Shown one piece after another: positions 9,058-17,827 of a stretch of 64,000 nucleotides of DNA (the first letter of the stretch is position 1; the number at the start of each line of letters is the position of its first letter). The notes beneath the pieces are model-generated. The model was not told the origin of the DNA. It saw only the letters and a program-made list of their open reading frames with translations, and did no database searches. Source of the DNA: Bin55 sp009840545 (GTDB lineage: Bacteria > Pseudomonadota > Gammaproteobacteria > Pseudomonadales > Azotimanducaceae); NCBI GenBank assembly GCA_965208815.1, contig OZ242357.1, positions 434,001-498,000 on the forward strand. Reading direction: 5' to 3'. The translations under genes and the position numbers were made by a program.

Positions 9058-10128
9058 ATGGCGGTGAATCGCAGGAAAGTTGAAGCCTTCGCCTACCAGG
9101 TGTCACAGTCCATAGCAGCGGCGATGAACTGCAGTTTGGCCCACGTTGGAGATCAGCTTGGTCTCTATCAGGCGTTGAGCGATGCAGGACCATCAACGAG
9201 CGAGGAATTCGCCGAGCAAACAGGCTTGCACGAGCGATGGTTGCGAGAGTGGCTTAGACATCAGGCATGTGCTCGACAGCTTGAATACGATCCGGCTACC
9301 GACCAATTTTCGATCTCCGAAGAAGCTCAATTGGTGCTGTGCGACAAGGACAGTCCCTACTACTTTGCTTCTGGGTTTGCTGTGTACAACGTGCTTCAAG
9401 ACGCCGTCAAACATCTCCCGGTCGCTTTTCGCACCGGACTGGGATTGAATTACGACGATCACGGTCCTGCTTGTGCAACGGGTATCGAGAGTCTGAACAA
9501 CTACGTACCGCGTTTTCTCTTGATTTCCACTATATTGCCCGAATTAGAAGGCATGTGTGGGCGACTGGAAGAAGGCATTAGAGTTGCGGACGTTGGTTGC
9601 GGAGCCGGCGTTGCTCTAATCCAAATGGCAGAGGAATACCCCGAGTCTGATTTCTTCGGCTACGAAATTTCGCAGCATGCATTGAGTCGCGCTCGTGAGA
9701 ACCTAGACGAGGCAAATGTCAGCAATGTTGAGATTATTGATGTCAACGAAGACCCTATGCCAGACGATGAATCGTTCGATCTGGTTTGTACCTTTGATGT
9801 CGTGCACGATGTTCCTTTTCCAGATCGATTGCTTTCCGACATTCGAAAAGCGATAAAGCCTGACGGAACTTGGCTTTGTTCCGACATCCGATCATTTCCA
9901 ACCTTTGAGGAGAACCTGAACGACAATCCCAGTGCGTACCTCATGTACGGGTTTTCGATGTTAGTTTGCATGTCGTCAGCAATGTCTGAAAAGAATGGGG
10001 CGGGCTTGGGTACATTGGGATTCAATGAAAAGGTTGCGCGAGAGATGACTGCCGAGGCTGGATTCAGCCGATTTCGCAAGCTCGAATACGAAAACGCGAC
10101 CAACTCCTACTACGAAATCCGACCATAG
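9058..10128 (+). CDS. SAM-dependent methyltransferase with N-terminal winged-helix domain
   Basis: 356 residues. An N-terminal winged-helix-like domain (about 1-100: LGLYQALSDAGPSTSEEFAE, ERWLREWLRHQ) precedes a class I Rossmann methyltransferase. SAM-binding motif I is VADVGCGAGVALI (about residue 178); motif II acidic FGYEIS; motif IV CTFDVVHDV. This layout matches the mycobacterial Rv2258c-like group of methyltransferases of unknown substrate. Upstream, a 10-bp direct repeat CGTTTAGACC (8957-8966 and 9026-9035) may be regulatory. The ankyrin gene follows 15 nt downstream, so the two are likely one transcript. The substrate cannot be inferred; it is not an ArsM-type arsenite methyltransferase (no Cys triad seen). 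Confidence 0.85.
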   Translation: MAVNRRKVEAFAYQVSQSIAAAMNCSLAHVGDQLGLYQALSDAGPSTSEEFAEQTGLHERWLREWLRHQACARQLEYDPATDQFSISEEAQLVLCDKDSPYYFASGFAVYNVLQDAVKHLPVAFRTGLGLNYDDHGPACATGIESLNNYVPRFLLISTILPELEGMCGRLEEGIRVADVGCGAGVALIQMAEEYPESDFFGYEISQHALSRARENLDEANVSNVEIIDVNEDPMPDDESFDLVCTFDVVHDVPFPDRLLSDIRKAIKPDGTWLCSDIRSFPTFEENLNDNPSAYLMYGFSMLVCMSSAMSEKNGAGLGTLGFNEKVAREMTAEAGFSRFRKLEYENATNSYYEIRP

Positions 10129-10143
10129 GCGCAATCGTTTCTT

Positions 10144-11187
10144 ATGTGCGTAGATCTCGCTGAGTCGATAGATCGAGCTCTGATTTCTGAAGACGCTGGT
10201 CAACTGAAGGATGTAACCTCGAGCGTGTCGGATTGGTCGTCGATTCCGTCGGCAACTGTCGACTACGTACTCAAACGTATTGGAATATACGGTTTTTCGG
10301 GAAGGACCGATCGCTACAAGAATTTCGCTGACTTAATCTTGAACAGAGGCGGAAATCCCAATTTGTTCACATGTGCTGTGTTGAAGTTAAACGAAAGAGC
10401 CGAGCAACTACTCGATAGCAATGGCTCACTTGTGCATGCTGTTGATGCGAACGGAAACTCAGCTCTGCACTTTGCTGCCCTACGTGGCAACTTAGAACTC
10501 GCATTGCTGCTCTGCGAGCACGGAGCGGACGTAGACTTGCTTAACGAAGACTCTGAGTCTCCCATTCATCTCGCTGCTCATGCGGGTCCTTGGAAGTCAG
10601 AGCCTGCTAGAGATCTTGTAAAGCTATTGTTATCGCATGGAGCAATACCGAGCTTGCACACGCTGGCTAGCGTTGGAGACGACCAGGCGATTGCACAGCT
10701 CATGGAGAGTGAGCTGATTGACGTAAACGCATTGGATCCCGGAAATCGGACTGCGTTGTTTCATGCTGCCCACAACAATCACTTGCAGGTCGTTCAGTTG
10801 CTGTTGGACCGCGGAGCGGATCCCAATCTCTCCGGTAAAGACGGTGAGACTCCATTGTCCTCTGCTTGCCTGCACATGTTGTCACAGGAGTGTGATCCAA
10901 GAATAATTGATTGTCTTCTTGCTAGTGGAGCAAAGAAGTCGCTTGAGGCAGCCATCGTCACAGAAGATCTGCCACTCATCTCTAAGTTCATTGAGCCTGG
11001 TTCAACGCAATTGGATGCCCAAGATCACGAGAGTCCACTGGGTTACGCCATTCATGTGTGGCGACCCAAGAGTTTGTACAGGCTCTTGGAATTGGGTGCA
11101 AGGCCGAACGATGCAAATTGGGGGCACATCGAGCGAATCGCAAAGGACGATCAACTAGTTAGAAGACTTCGTTCCATTGTCAGTTAG
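10144..11187 (+). CDS. Ankyrin repeat protein
   Basis: 347 residues, no signal peptide or membrane segment. At least four ankyrin-type repeats are readable: NSALHFAALRGNLELALLLC, ESPIHLAAHAG, NRTALFHAAHNNHLQVVQLL with DRGADPN, and ETPLSSACLHM. The start ATG follows the methyltransferase stop by 15 nt, so the pair probably forms an operon. Bacterial ankyrin proteins bind other proteins, but nothing indicates the partner. A second ankyrin gene lies at 41.3 kb; they share repeat architecture rather than close sequence identity. It ends 18 nt from the convergent AhpD-like gene. Confidence 0.85.
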   Translation: MCVDLAESIDRALISEDAGQLKDVTSSVSDWSSIPSATVDYVLKRIGIYGFSGRTDRYKNFADLILNRGGNPNLFTCAVLKLNERAEQLLDSNGSLVHAVDANGNSALHFAALRGNLELALLLCEHGADVDLLNEDSESPIHLAAHAGPWKSEPARDLVKLLLSHGAIPSLHTLASVGDDQAIAQLMESELIDVNALDPGNRTALFHAAHNNHLQVVQLLLDRGADPNLSGKDGETPLSSACLHMLSQECDPRIIDCLLASGAKKSLEAAIVTEDLPLISKFIEPGSTQLDAQDHESPLGYAIHVWRPKSLYRLLELGARPNDANWGHIERIAKDDQLVRRLRSIVS

Positions 11188-11205
11188 TGCATCAAAGACG
11201 ATCGC

Positions 11206-12285
11206 TTAAGGTTGCACAGAGTCGTAACGTGAAGACTTGGCACTGTAGTGAAATTCATTGATTCCAATTGAAGATCGAATTTCTCTTCCCAGATCATCTT
11301 CGTAGCTATCGATAGGTATCCCTGTCGCGTCGGCGACTCGTGTGATTCCATTAAATCCACTAGCCACAGCCAGTGCGTCTACAGTTGATTGACTACCGAT
11401 TGCATTCGTAGCTTCCGAGCGAAGTGAAGCTACGTCGTCCCATCTCATCTCGATCGTTGCTTCCGTAAGTTGCCTCAAGAGGCTCGAATGGAGAATTCCC
11501 GAGTCCACATCGTCCAATGTAACTGCATTTAGGTTCGCGTCAAAACCTTCAGATTGGCTGCTCACACGGAGCATTAACGCATGCGAACTCGTTCAGTAGA
11601 AACACTGGTTGAGTGCCGACACCCTCGCGGCAATAAACTCCGTCTGAGAGGCTTGTAAATCAAGGGGAACGCCCATCATGGAGTAGTGATTCTTGAAACA
11701 TGTGAAGAAGAGAGAAATTGCCGAAGGCACAGCGCCCATCGAACGCAGAATATTTGGGACTCCCCGGAATCCCAGATCAGAACGCGACTGATCTTGACGG
11801 GAAAGCGGCACCCATGCTCCCCCTTCCTCTACTAACGCAGGTTCGTTGCTTCGGGGTTCGGTCGCATCTGGTTCGTGGAGATCTGGTAAGGCAAGCCCAA
11901 GGCTAAAGTGCATCGTGTCGACTACCACGCTACTCGCAACGACGCTTATGAGTTCGATGTACCGCTCGACCGAATACTTGGAGACAAATCTGTCAAAGAT
12001 AGACTTCGTATACCGGCCTGGATCAGTTCGAATTCGATGGACCAGATCGACGATCAAAGGATCGAGTGATGTAGCTGAATCGTGGTGGCCATCTACGGCA
12101 TTGGGTGAGATTGCAAGCTTTCGGGACACACACAATCTGCAAGTCAGAGCTCTCCGCGCTTCCTGAACGAAAGCTACTCGGTCCACACCAGACCAATAGG
12201 AACCTGTTGCACTGATGCTCCTCCATACCGACTCATGCGCCTTGCGAAGGTCGTCTCTTACTGGCAATTCGGATTGTCCGTACAT
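11206..12285 (-). CDS. AhpD/carboxymuconolactone-decarboxylase-like protein with in-frame TGA (candidate selenoprotein)
   Basis: Read through the TGA at 11593-11595, the frame encodes 359 residues. It looks like a duplicated AhpD-like peroxidase-related fold: an N-terminal half with LTCRLC (CxxC, about residues 48-51) and a C-terminal half with the motif CFY-[TGA]-TSSHALML. In AhpD-like proteins the motif is CxxCxxxH, and the TGA falls exactly on the second redox Cys; the required His is kept. The same frame continues for 129 residues with family-like helices (LLRQLTEATIEMRWDDVASL, ALAVASGFNGITRVADATGI). A small hairpin with G in its loop follows the TGA (11559-11573), as bacterial SECIS elements do. 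AhpD-like selenoproteins are known from marine bacteria. The alternative is a nonsense mutation of TGC/TGT or a sequencing error. It probably shares an operon with the PLP enzyme 121 nt upstream. Confidence 0.8.
11559..11573 (-). promoter_or_regulatory. Candidate bacterial SECIS hairpin
   Basis: On the minus-strand transcript, UGCUC (11573-11569) pairs perfectly with GAGCA (11563-11559), leaving a five-base loop CGUGU with G at its second position. The loop G is 25 nt after the in-frame UGA at 11595-11593. Bacterial SECIS elements are small stem-loops inside the coding region, about 16-37 nt after UGA, with a G early in the apical loop; this hairpin satisfies those rules. The short stem (5 bp) keeps the call tentative. 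Confidence 0.6.
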
Positions 12286-12406
12286 GGAAAATTGCTCTTT
12301 AGTCTATTGAATGAGGTAGTAGCGCGTACAGTGTACCGACACTACTTTGAGACGTGTGGGCGAAGTTCAGTGCTGATTCACTTCAAGGACTACGTTGGTC
12401 GGGAAT

Positions 12407-13540
12407 TCACTGGGTGTGACCTCTTGCTTCTATCGGCCAAATATCGACAAGCTTGTCCCGGTGAATCACGTGAAGCTCGTTGTACAAATTGATGGTGGGA
12501 TCACAGTGAGGAACCACAGTAGAAATTAGAGAGCCAACGTCGAGTTTGCAATCGTCTATTGCCCAGTGAATAGCTCCGTGCTCGTCTCCCATGAAGGAGT
12601 AGTGGCTTTCCCTCGGAGCCCCGTCAACTATCAAAGGTGTTTTGTCGTCTGTCGCGAAAGACTTCAATCCAGCGTCCGTTGTTGCCATGTGGGAGTGATT
12701 GGACGAGACAACGGTAGTGAAGACAAAAAGAGAGGGGTCAAATTCAAGGGTGCCTCCAGAACCGGATTCAATCTCGAGATATTGTCGATCCATGAATGCG
12801 TAGGATCCCGCTTGAAGTTCAGTCATGACGTCTGACTCGAAGTCGAACTCATAACTTCCAGTTCCGCCTCCGGTAACGATTTCAGTGTCGATGCCCATTT
12901 CGTGAAGTTCTCTGAGAAACGCCGACAACCTTTCTGACCGCGCAAGGTAGCGATTGCGTCTCACGCTGTAGTCCTGAACATGCATAAGGTCTCCGGAATA
13001 AAACTGTACCCCTCGGAATCTCAGAGACGGACAGTCTTGATTCAGTGCGTGAGCCAAGCTCAGTCCCTCATCGCCCAATGGAATTCCCGTGCGATGCATC
13101 CCAGGATCAATGTCCATGATCACGTTCAGTTCGGTTTGTGCCGATTTGGCCATCGCATCGGTTAGTCTTGCAACCGATTTGTTGTCGATTGTGAGGATGA
13201 GCTCTTTCGTCGTACGGCTCAGCGAAATTGCTCTCCTAATACCTTCATCAGTCACAACAGGAGACGTGACGAGAATATTCTCTAGTCCTCCACGCGACAT
13301 TGCTTCTGCCTCGCACAGCTTTGCACAGCAAATGCCAACAGCACCCCGTTCGACTTGTAGCTTCGCGATTGCAACGCACTTGTGTGTCTTGGTATGTGGT
13401 CGGAGCACATGGGTGTGGTGTTCACACCGCGCTTGCATGCGATCTAGGTTTGTCCGCAGCTTTTCTAGATCAACAACTAGCGCTGGTGTTTGAAGATGAC
13501 GAGAGCCGCCAGCTACATTGAGCAGATGTCGATTCAGCAC
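12407..13540 (-). CDS. D-threonine aldolase / D-serine dehydratase-like PLP enzyme
   Basis: 377 residues. The fold-III (alanine-racemase-like) PLP barrel is shown by TPALVVDLEKL near the start and RPHTKTHK, whose Lys (near residue 51) would bind PLP. GGGTGSYEF is the phosphate-binding block, and the C-terminal VPHCDPTINLY contains the His-x-... Cys-Asp metal site seen in DSD1/D-threonine aldolase-like enzymes. The likely reaction is metal- and PLP-dependent cleavage or dehydration of a D-beta-hydroxy amino acid; the exact substrate cannot be read. GTG start. The AhpD-like candidate selenoprotein follows on the same strand after 121 nt. Confidence 0.87.
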   Translation of the reverse strand: MLNRHLLNVAGGSRHLQTPALVVDLEKLRTNLDRMQARCEHHTHVLRPHTKTHKCVAIAKLQVERGAVGICCAKLCEAEAMSRGGLENILVTSPVVTDEGIRRAISLSRTTKELILTIDNKSVARLTDAMAKSAQTELNVIMDIDPGMHRTGIPLGDEGLSLAHALNQDCPSLRFRGVQFYSGDLMHVQDYSVRRNRYLARSERLSAFLRELHEMGIDTEIVTGGGTGSYEFDFESDVMTELQAGSYAFMDRQYLEIESGSGGTLEFDPSLFVFTTVVSSNHSHMATTDAGLKSFATDDKTPLIVDGAPRESHYSFMGDEHGAIHWAIDDCKLDVGSLISTVVPHCDPTINLYNELHVIHRDKLVDIWPIEARGHTQ

Positions 13541-13806
13541 AAATTCAATGCCTTCCGCTTCCTTCAGTCATCGAATCAGAATAGTACGTGAATTCTTGGC
13601 TAGACCATGGGTAACCTTGACTTGGGTTTAGCAAATCGACTGCTTCATGTATTGAATCCAATTTAAGAACTGAACCTTGCATACTGTTGGATGGGTCGAT
13701 GATTGGCAAACGTCTTAGAAATTTGTTGAAGAGTCTTGAAACCTTACGGGTTCCATGGGTAATCTATATAGCATCCCGTTGAGACTGATTCTTGGAGGAA
13801 TCGAAG

Positions 13807-14721
13807 GTGCTACGCACAGAACATTTGACGCGACGCTTTGGAGATGTAACCGCCGTCGACGATGTTTCGTTCGAAATTGCTTCAGGCGAAATCGTGGGCT
13901 TGCTTGGTCACAATGGAGCAGGCAAGACCACTGTCATGAAACTGCTCACTGGCTACATCGAACCAAGTTCCGGAAAAGCTTTCGTGGATGGAATTGATGT
14001 TCAGGAGTCACCGACCGAAGCCCGAGAGTTCTTGGGCTATCTTCCCGAGAGCCGTCCACTCTATTCCGAACTAACGGTTATTGACTATCTCTGGTTTGCA
14101 GCTACTGTTCGCAATGTGCCGAAAGAATCTCGAAGGGAATTGGTTGAAAACGCAATCACTAGCACAGACCTTCGAGATCGAGCAATGGACACCATCGGTA
14201 CGCTGTCTAGGGGTTTGCAACAACGCGTGGGTGTGGCTCAAGCCATACTTCATAATCCAGGAACCCTAATCCTCGATGAGCCAACTACTGGATTGGACCC
14301 TTCCCAGACTCAGCACATGCGGGACCTCATCAAGAAGCTGTCCAAGAACGCAACGGTAGTTCTGTCGACACACATCATGCAGGAGGTGGAAGCGATTTGC
14401 AGTCGCGTATTAATCATGCGTGACGGGGTCATTGCAGTAGATGAGTCACTGGAGAATCTCAAGGAAGGCAATCGATGCTGGCTGACTTCCGATGCATCGG
14501 TTGAAAGAGTTCGAGATTCACTACAAAGTCAGGCTTCTGTCAAATTATTGAACGGTCGGTTCCTGATTACTCCAATTGGTGCCGACGCGAAAAGCGATAT
14601 CCCGAACGTCGTGCGAAAACTGGTTTCGGACGACGTTGCTATTGGGAGCATCGAGCCTGAGAAACGCGATTTAGAAGCTCTATTCAGAGCAGTCAGTGCG
14701 GGAGATCGAAATGCGACTTGA
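13807..14721 (+). CDS. ABC transporter ATP-binding protein (GldA-like)
   Basis: About 304 residues. Walker A is GHNGAGKTT, the signature is LSRGLQQRVGVAQAI (a variant of LSGGQ), Walker B is TLILDEPTTGLDP, and the switch His is in LSTHIMQEVE. This is the CcmA/GldA-type ATPase of ABC-2 systems. A GTG start at 13807 is preferred over an upstream TTG because GGAGG (13794-13798) is 8 nt before it. The coding end overlaps the permease start by 11 nt, so the three-gene set ATPase / permease-GldG fusion / DUF4340 is translationally coupled. The substrate of such systems outside gliding bacteria is unknown. Confidence 0.92.
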   Translation: MLRTEHLTRRFGDVTAVDDVSFEIASGEIVGLLGHNGAGKTTVMKLLTGYIEPSSGKAFVDGIDVQESPTEAREFLGYLPESRPLYSELTVIDYLWFAATVRNVPKESRRELVENAITSTDLRDRAMDTIGTLSRGLQQRVGVAQAILHNPGTLILDEPTTGLDPSQTQHMRDLIKKLSKNATVVLSTHIMQEVEAICSRVLIMRDGVIAVDESLENLKEGNRCWLTSDASVERVRDSLQSQASVKLLNGRFLITPIGADAKSDIPNVVRKLVSDDVAIGSIEPEKRDLEALFRAVSAGDRNAT

Positions 14722-17700
14722 GTGTTTGTTGGAGGTCGCACGAAAGGAGCTCCGTCTCTTTTTTGCTTCACCTATCGGCTACTTGTTCTTAGCTGCGTAT
14801 CTAGGCGTAACACTGTTTGTGTTCTTTTGGGGTGAGTCGTTCTTCGCTCGAAACATAGCGGACGTTCGGCCTATGTTCGAGTGGCTTCCGGTCTTGCTGA
14901 TTTTCTTGGCATCCGCGCTAACTATGCGAATTTGGAGCGACGAAAGACGTACGGGCACGATTGAGTTCCTGTCGACTTTGCCTGCCACATCGTGGGAACT
15001 GGTTGTTGGCAAATTCATCGCATGCACGGCTTTGCTCGGAATTGCGCTAGTCCTTACGTTTCCACTACCTATTTCTGTCAGCGTGATCGCCAATTTGGAT
15101 TGGGGTCCCGTGATCGCCGCCTACGCTGCGGCGTTGTTGTTGGGTGCAGCGTATATAAGCATTGGGTTATTTGTTAGTGCGCGAAGCGAAAACCAGATAG
15201 TTTCGCTCATCGTTTCCGTGTTTGTTTGCGCGGTCTTCTACATGGTCGGAAGCGATTTCATGACTGGTCTCTTTGGCAACAACATTGCGGAAGTTCTTAG
15301 GGATATGGGCTCCGGGTCGAGATTCGAGTCGATATCTCGCGGAATATTGGATCTGTCGGATCTCTACTACTACGTCTCGATTACCGCCGCGTTTCTCGTG
15401 CTAAATGTCTTCGCGCTTCGCTCTCTCGGCTGGGCAGCCGACGCTAGCGCTGCTGGTCACCGCAAGGTCGCATTGATCACGGGATTGATCGTTGCGAACT
15501 TGGTTATTGCAAACGTCTGGATTAGCAGTACGGCTTGGCTACGTTTGGACGTTACGAAGGGGGCCCAGTTCTCAATCGCATCAGTAACAAAACAACAACT
15601 AGAACAGCTACGCGAGCCACTTCTCATTCGAGGCTATTTCAGTTCCAAGACTCATCCTCTCTTGGCTCCTCTCGTTCCGCAAATCAGGGATCTTGTTAGG
15701 GAGTACGAAATTGTTGGCGGGAATCGAGTGCGAGTTGAATGGGTCGATCCTGCGGCGGATGCGGAAGCGGAAGACGAGGCTAGTTCCAAGTATGGGATTA
15801 GGCCGCAAACGTTTCAGGTTGCAGATCGCTACCAGACTAGCTTAGTAAATTCATTCTTCGACATTCTGATTCACTACGGAGATCAATACGAGGTCCTTAG
15901 CTGGCGGGATTTGATCGAGGTCAAAGCTACGACGGAAACGGAGTTGTCGGTCAAACTCAGGAATCCTGAGTACGACATTACGCGAGCGATCAAGAAAGTT
16001 CTTGCAGGATTTCAGGGTGGAGGATCGATCTTCGACTACGTGAGCTCTGAAGTTAACTTTACCGGTTACATTTCGTCGTCAGAAGTCTTGCCAGAGCAAC
16101 TTGAGGAGCTTCGGGTCCCACTTGCCGATGCGTTAGATGAACTTGAGCAGTCATCGAACGGAAAGTTTGGTTGGGTTTTTGTAGACCCCGAGGCCGACGG
16201 AGGCGCTATTGCAGAAGAGATCGCAGCGAATTTTGGATTCCAACCCATGGCGGCCAGCTTGTTTGACACCAACAGGTTTTATTTCTACCTCACGTTGTCG
16301 GACGGTCAAACGGTCGTTAGCATGGGTATTCCCGAGACACGTGACAAGGAAGGTTTCACGCGCATACTTGAAGAAGGACTCAAGCGATATGCCACAGGGC
16401 TTTTAACTTCTGTTGCACTCTACAGTCCATCCCAGCCACCACCTCAATACATGGGACAACCTTCGATGGGTAGCGAGTTTTCCGAACTGCGCGGATATCT
16501 AACAGGTGACTACAACGTCGAAAGCACCATGCTTCGACAACCCGTACCCAACTATGTGGACGTATTGGTGGTTGTAGCTCCTGCTTCACTAAGTGAACAG
16601 CAAGTGTTTGAGATGGATCAGTTTCTCATGAAGGGAGGAACGGTTGTCATCGCGGCGGGGGCATACAAGACCATGCTAATGTCGCAAATGCTTGAAGCGT
16701 CGCCGACCTACACAGGGCTGGAGGACTGGTTGGCTCATAACGGAGTGACAGTCGACCAAAGTATGGTTCTGGATCCACGCAATGCGGCATTTCCCGTGCC
16801 TGTTACTCGTGAGGTGGGCGAGTTTGTGTTTCAAGAACTTCGAATGATGGATTATCCGTTTTTTGTGGATATCCGAAATGAAGGTTTCGTTGGTTCGAGC
16901 CTTGCCCACAAGGATCTGGATCAAATTACCTACACCTGGGGATCTCCTTTATCTGTGGATGCAGAAACCAACGAGAATCGAGAAGTAGTTGAGCTGTTGA
17001 GGAGTTCGGATAAGAGTTGGGTAGAGTCCGCTCCGGATGTCATGCCCAAAATCACCGAAGGTTCAAACTCTCCTTATTTCCCGATCGGGGACGTTGAATC
17101 AAGGCTGTTAGCAGTATCCGTTAAAGGAAAATTTGACAGTTATTTCGAGGAATCACCTGCATTAGTGGAAGCTCGAGAGCGTGCTAAGGAGCTCGAAGAG
17201 CAAGAGAGCATCGAGATTCCAGAGTTGGATTCCATTGAAGAGTCGGATGAAGTCCCGGAATCTTCTGAAGCAGATGGGGCGGACACTGATGCAATAGCAG
17301 AGATCGACGACATACCTGATGTTGGAGAAAACTTGGATCCACAAGAGGAGGGTGCGACTCAGAGTGGTGAAGTTTCCAATTCGCCAACTGATGAACTTGG
17401 TTTGGATACGGAAGATTCTGAGACGACGGCGGAAGAACCGGAGGAGGAAGTCGACACCCTGGGAGTGATATCGAGTGTCATCGACCGTTCTCCAGAATCG
17501 GCCAAACTTTTCGTCATTGGATCTTCGGAGTTTGTGTCGGATCAATCCGTGCGCATGATTAGTTCTGCGCGAGGTGAACTCTACGTGAATTCGTACCAGT
17601 TCTTGGCCAATCTCATTGATGTTGCAATGGAAGATGCGTCTCTACTCTCGATTCGCAGTCGAAGTCACTTCAATCGAACATTGCCGCCGCTTGGAGATAC

Positions 17701-17827
17701 TCAAACTCTAATCTTTGAATGCGGTAACTATGTAGCTGCATTGATCGGCCTTGCAATCGTGTTTGGACTCAATGCTCTGTTCCGCATTCGACGAAGAGCA
17801 GATCACTCAAGTTGGTTTACATCATGA
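14711..17827 (+). CDS. ABC-2 permease fused to GldG-like substrate-binding/auxiliary domain
   Basis: 1038 residues. Residues 1-~250 carry six hydrophobic segments of an ABC-2 permease (SPIGYLFLAAYLGVTLFVFF; SDERRTGTIEFLSTLP). A further transmembrane helix near 265-285 starts the GldG-like part (LDVTKGAQFSIASVTKQQL, typical of the GldG/ABC auxiliary family), and a last helix lies near the C-terminus, followed by a basic tail. GldF and GldG are separate genes in Bacteroidetes; here they are one chain. Nt 17160-17460 (about residues 816-916) is an acidic, low-complexity insert very rich in Glu, Asp and Ser. The ATG at 14711 is supported by GGGAG 6 nt upstream. The stop overlaps the next ATG as ATGA. 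Confidence 0.88.
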   Translation: MRLECLLEVARKELRLFFASPIGYLFLAAYLGVTLFVFFWGESFFARNIADVRPMFEWLPVLLIFLASALTMRIWSDERRTGTIEFLSTLPATSWELVVGKFIACTALLGIALVLTFPLPISVSVIANLDWGPVIAAYAAALLLGAAYISIGLFVSARSENQIVSLIVSVFVCAVFYMVGSDFMTGLFGNNIAEVLRDMGSGSRFESISRGILDLSDLYYYVSITAAFLVLNVFALRSLGWAADASAAGHRKVALITGLIVANLVIANVWISSTAWLRLDVTKGAQFSIASVTKQQLEQLREPLLIRGYFSSKTHPLLAPLVPQIRDLVREYEIVGGNRVRVEWVDPAADAEAEDEASSKYGIRPQTFQVADRYQTSLVNSFFDILIHYGDQYEVLSWRDLIEVKATTETELSVKLRNPEYDITRAIKKVLAGFQGGGSIFDYVSSEVNFTGYISSSEVLPEQLEELRVPLADALDELEQSSNGKFGWVFVDPEADGGAIAEEIAANFGFQPMAASLFDTNRFYFYLTLSDGQTVVSMGIPETRDKEGFTRILEEGLKRYATGLLTSVALYSPSQPPPQYMGQPSMGSEFSELRGYLTGDYNVESTMLRQPVPNYVDVLVVVAPASLSEQQVFEMDQFLMKGGTVVIAAGAYKTMLMSQMLEASPTYTGLEDWLAHNGVTVDQSMVLDPRNAAFPVPVTREVGEFVFQELRMMDYPFFVDIRNEGFVGSSLAHKDLDQITYTWGSPLSVDAETNENREVVELLRSSDKSWVESAPDVMPKITEGSNSPYFPIGDVESRLLAVSVKGKFDSYFEESPALVEARERAKELEEQESIEIPELDSIEESDEVPESSEADGADTDAIAEIDDIPDVGENLDPQEEGATQSGEVSNSPTDELGLDTEDSETTAEEPEEEVDTLGVISSVIDRSPESAKLFVIGSSEFVSDQSVRMISSARGELYVNSYQFLANLIDVAMEDASLLSIRSRSHFNRTLPPLGDTQTLIFECGNYVAALIGLAIVFGLNALFRIRRRADHSSWFTS

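Noticed and set aside
11593..11595. General reassignment of TGA to Trp or Gly
   Set aside because: TGA terminates lemA (7519-7521), the first diiron gene (24928-24930) and others at normal lengths; only this TGA lies at a redox Cys.
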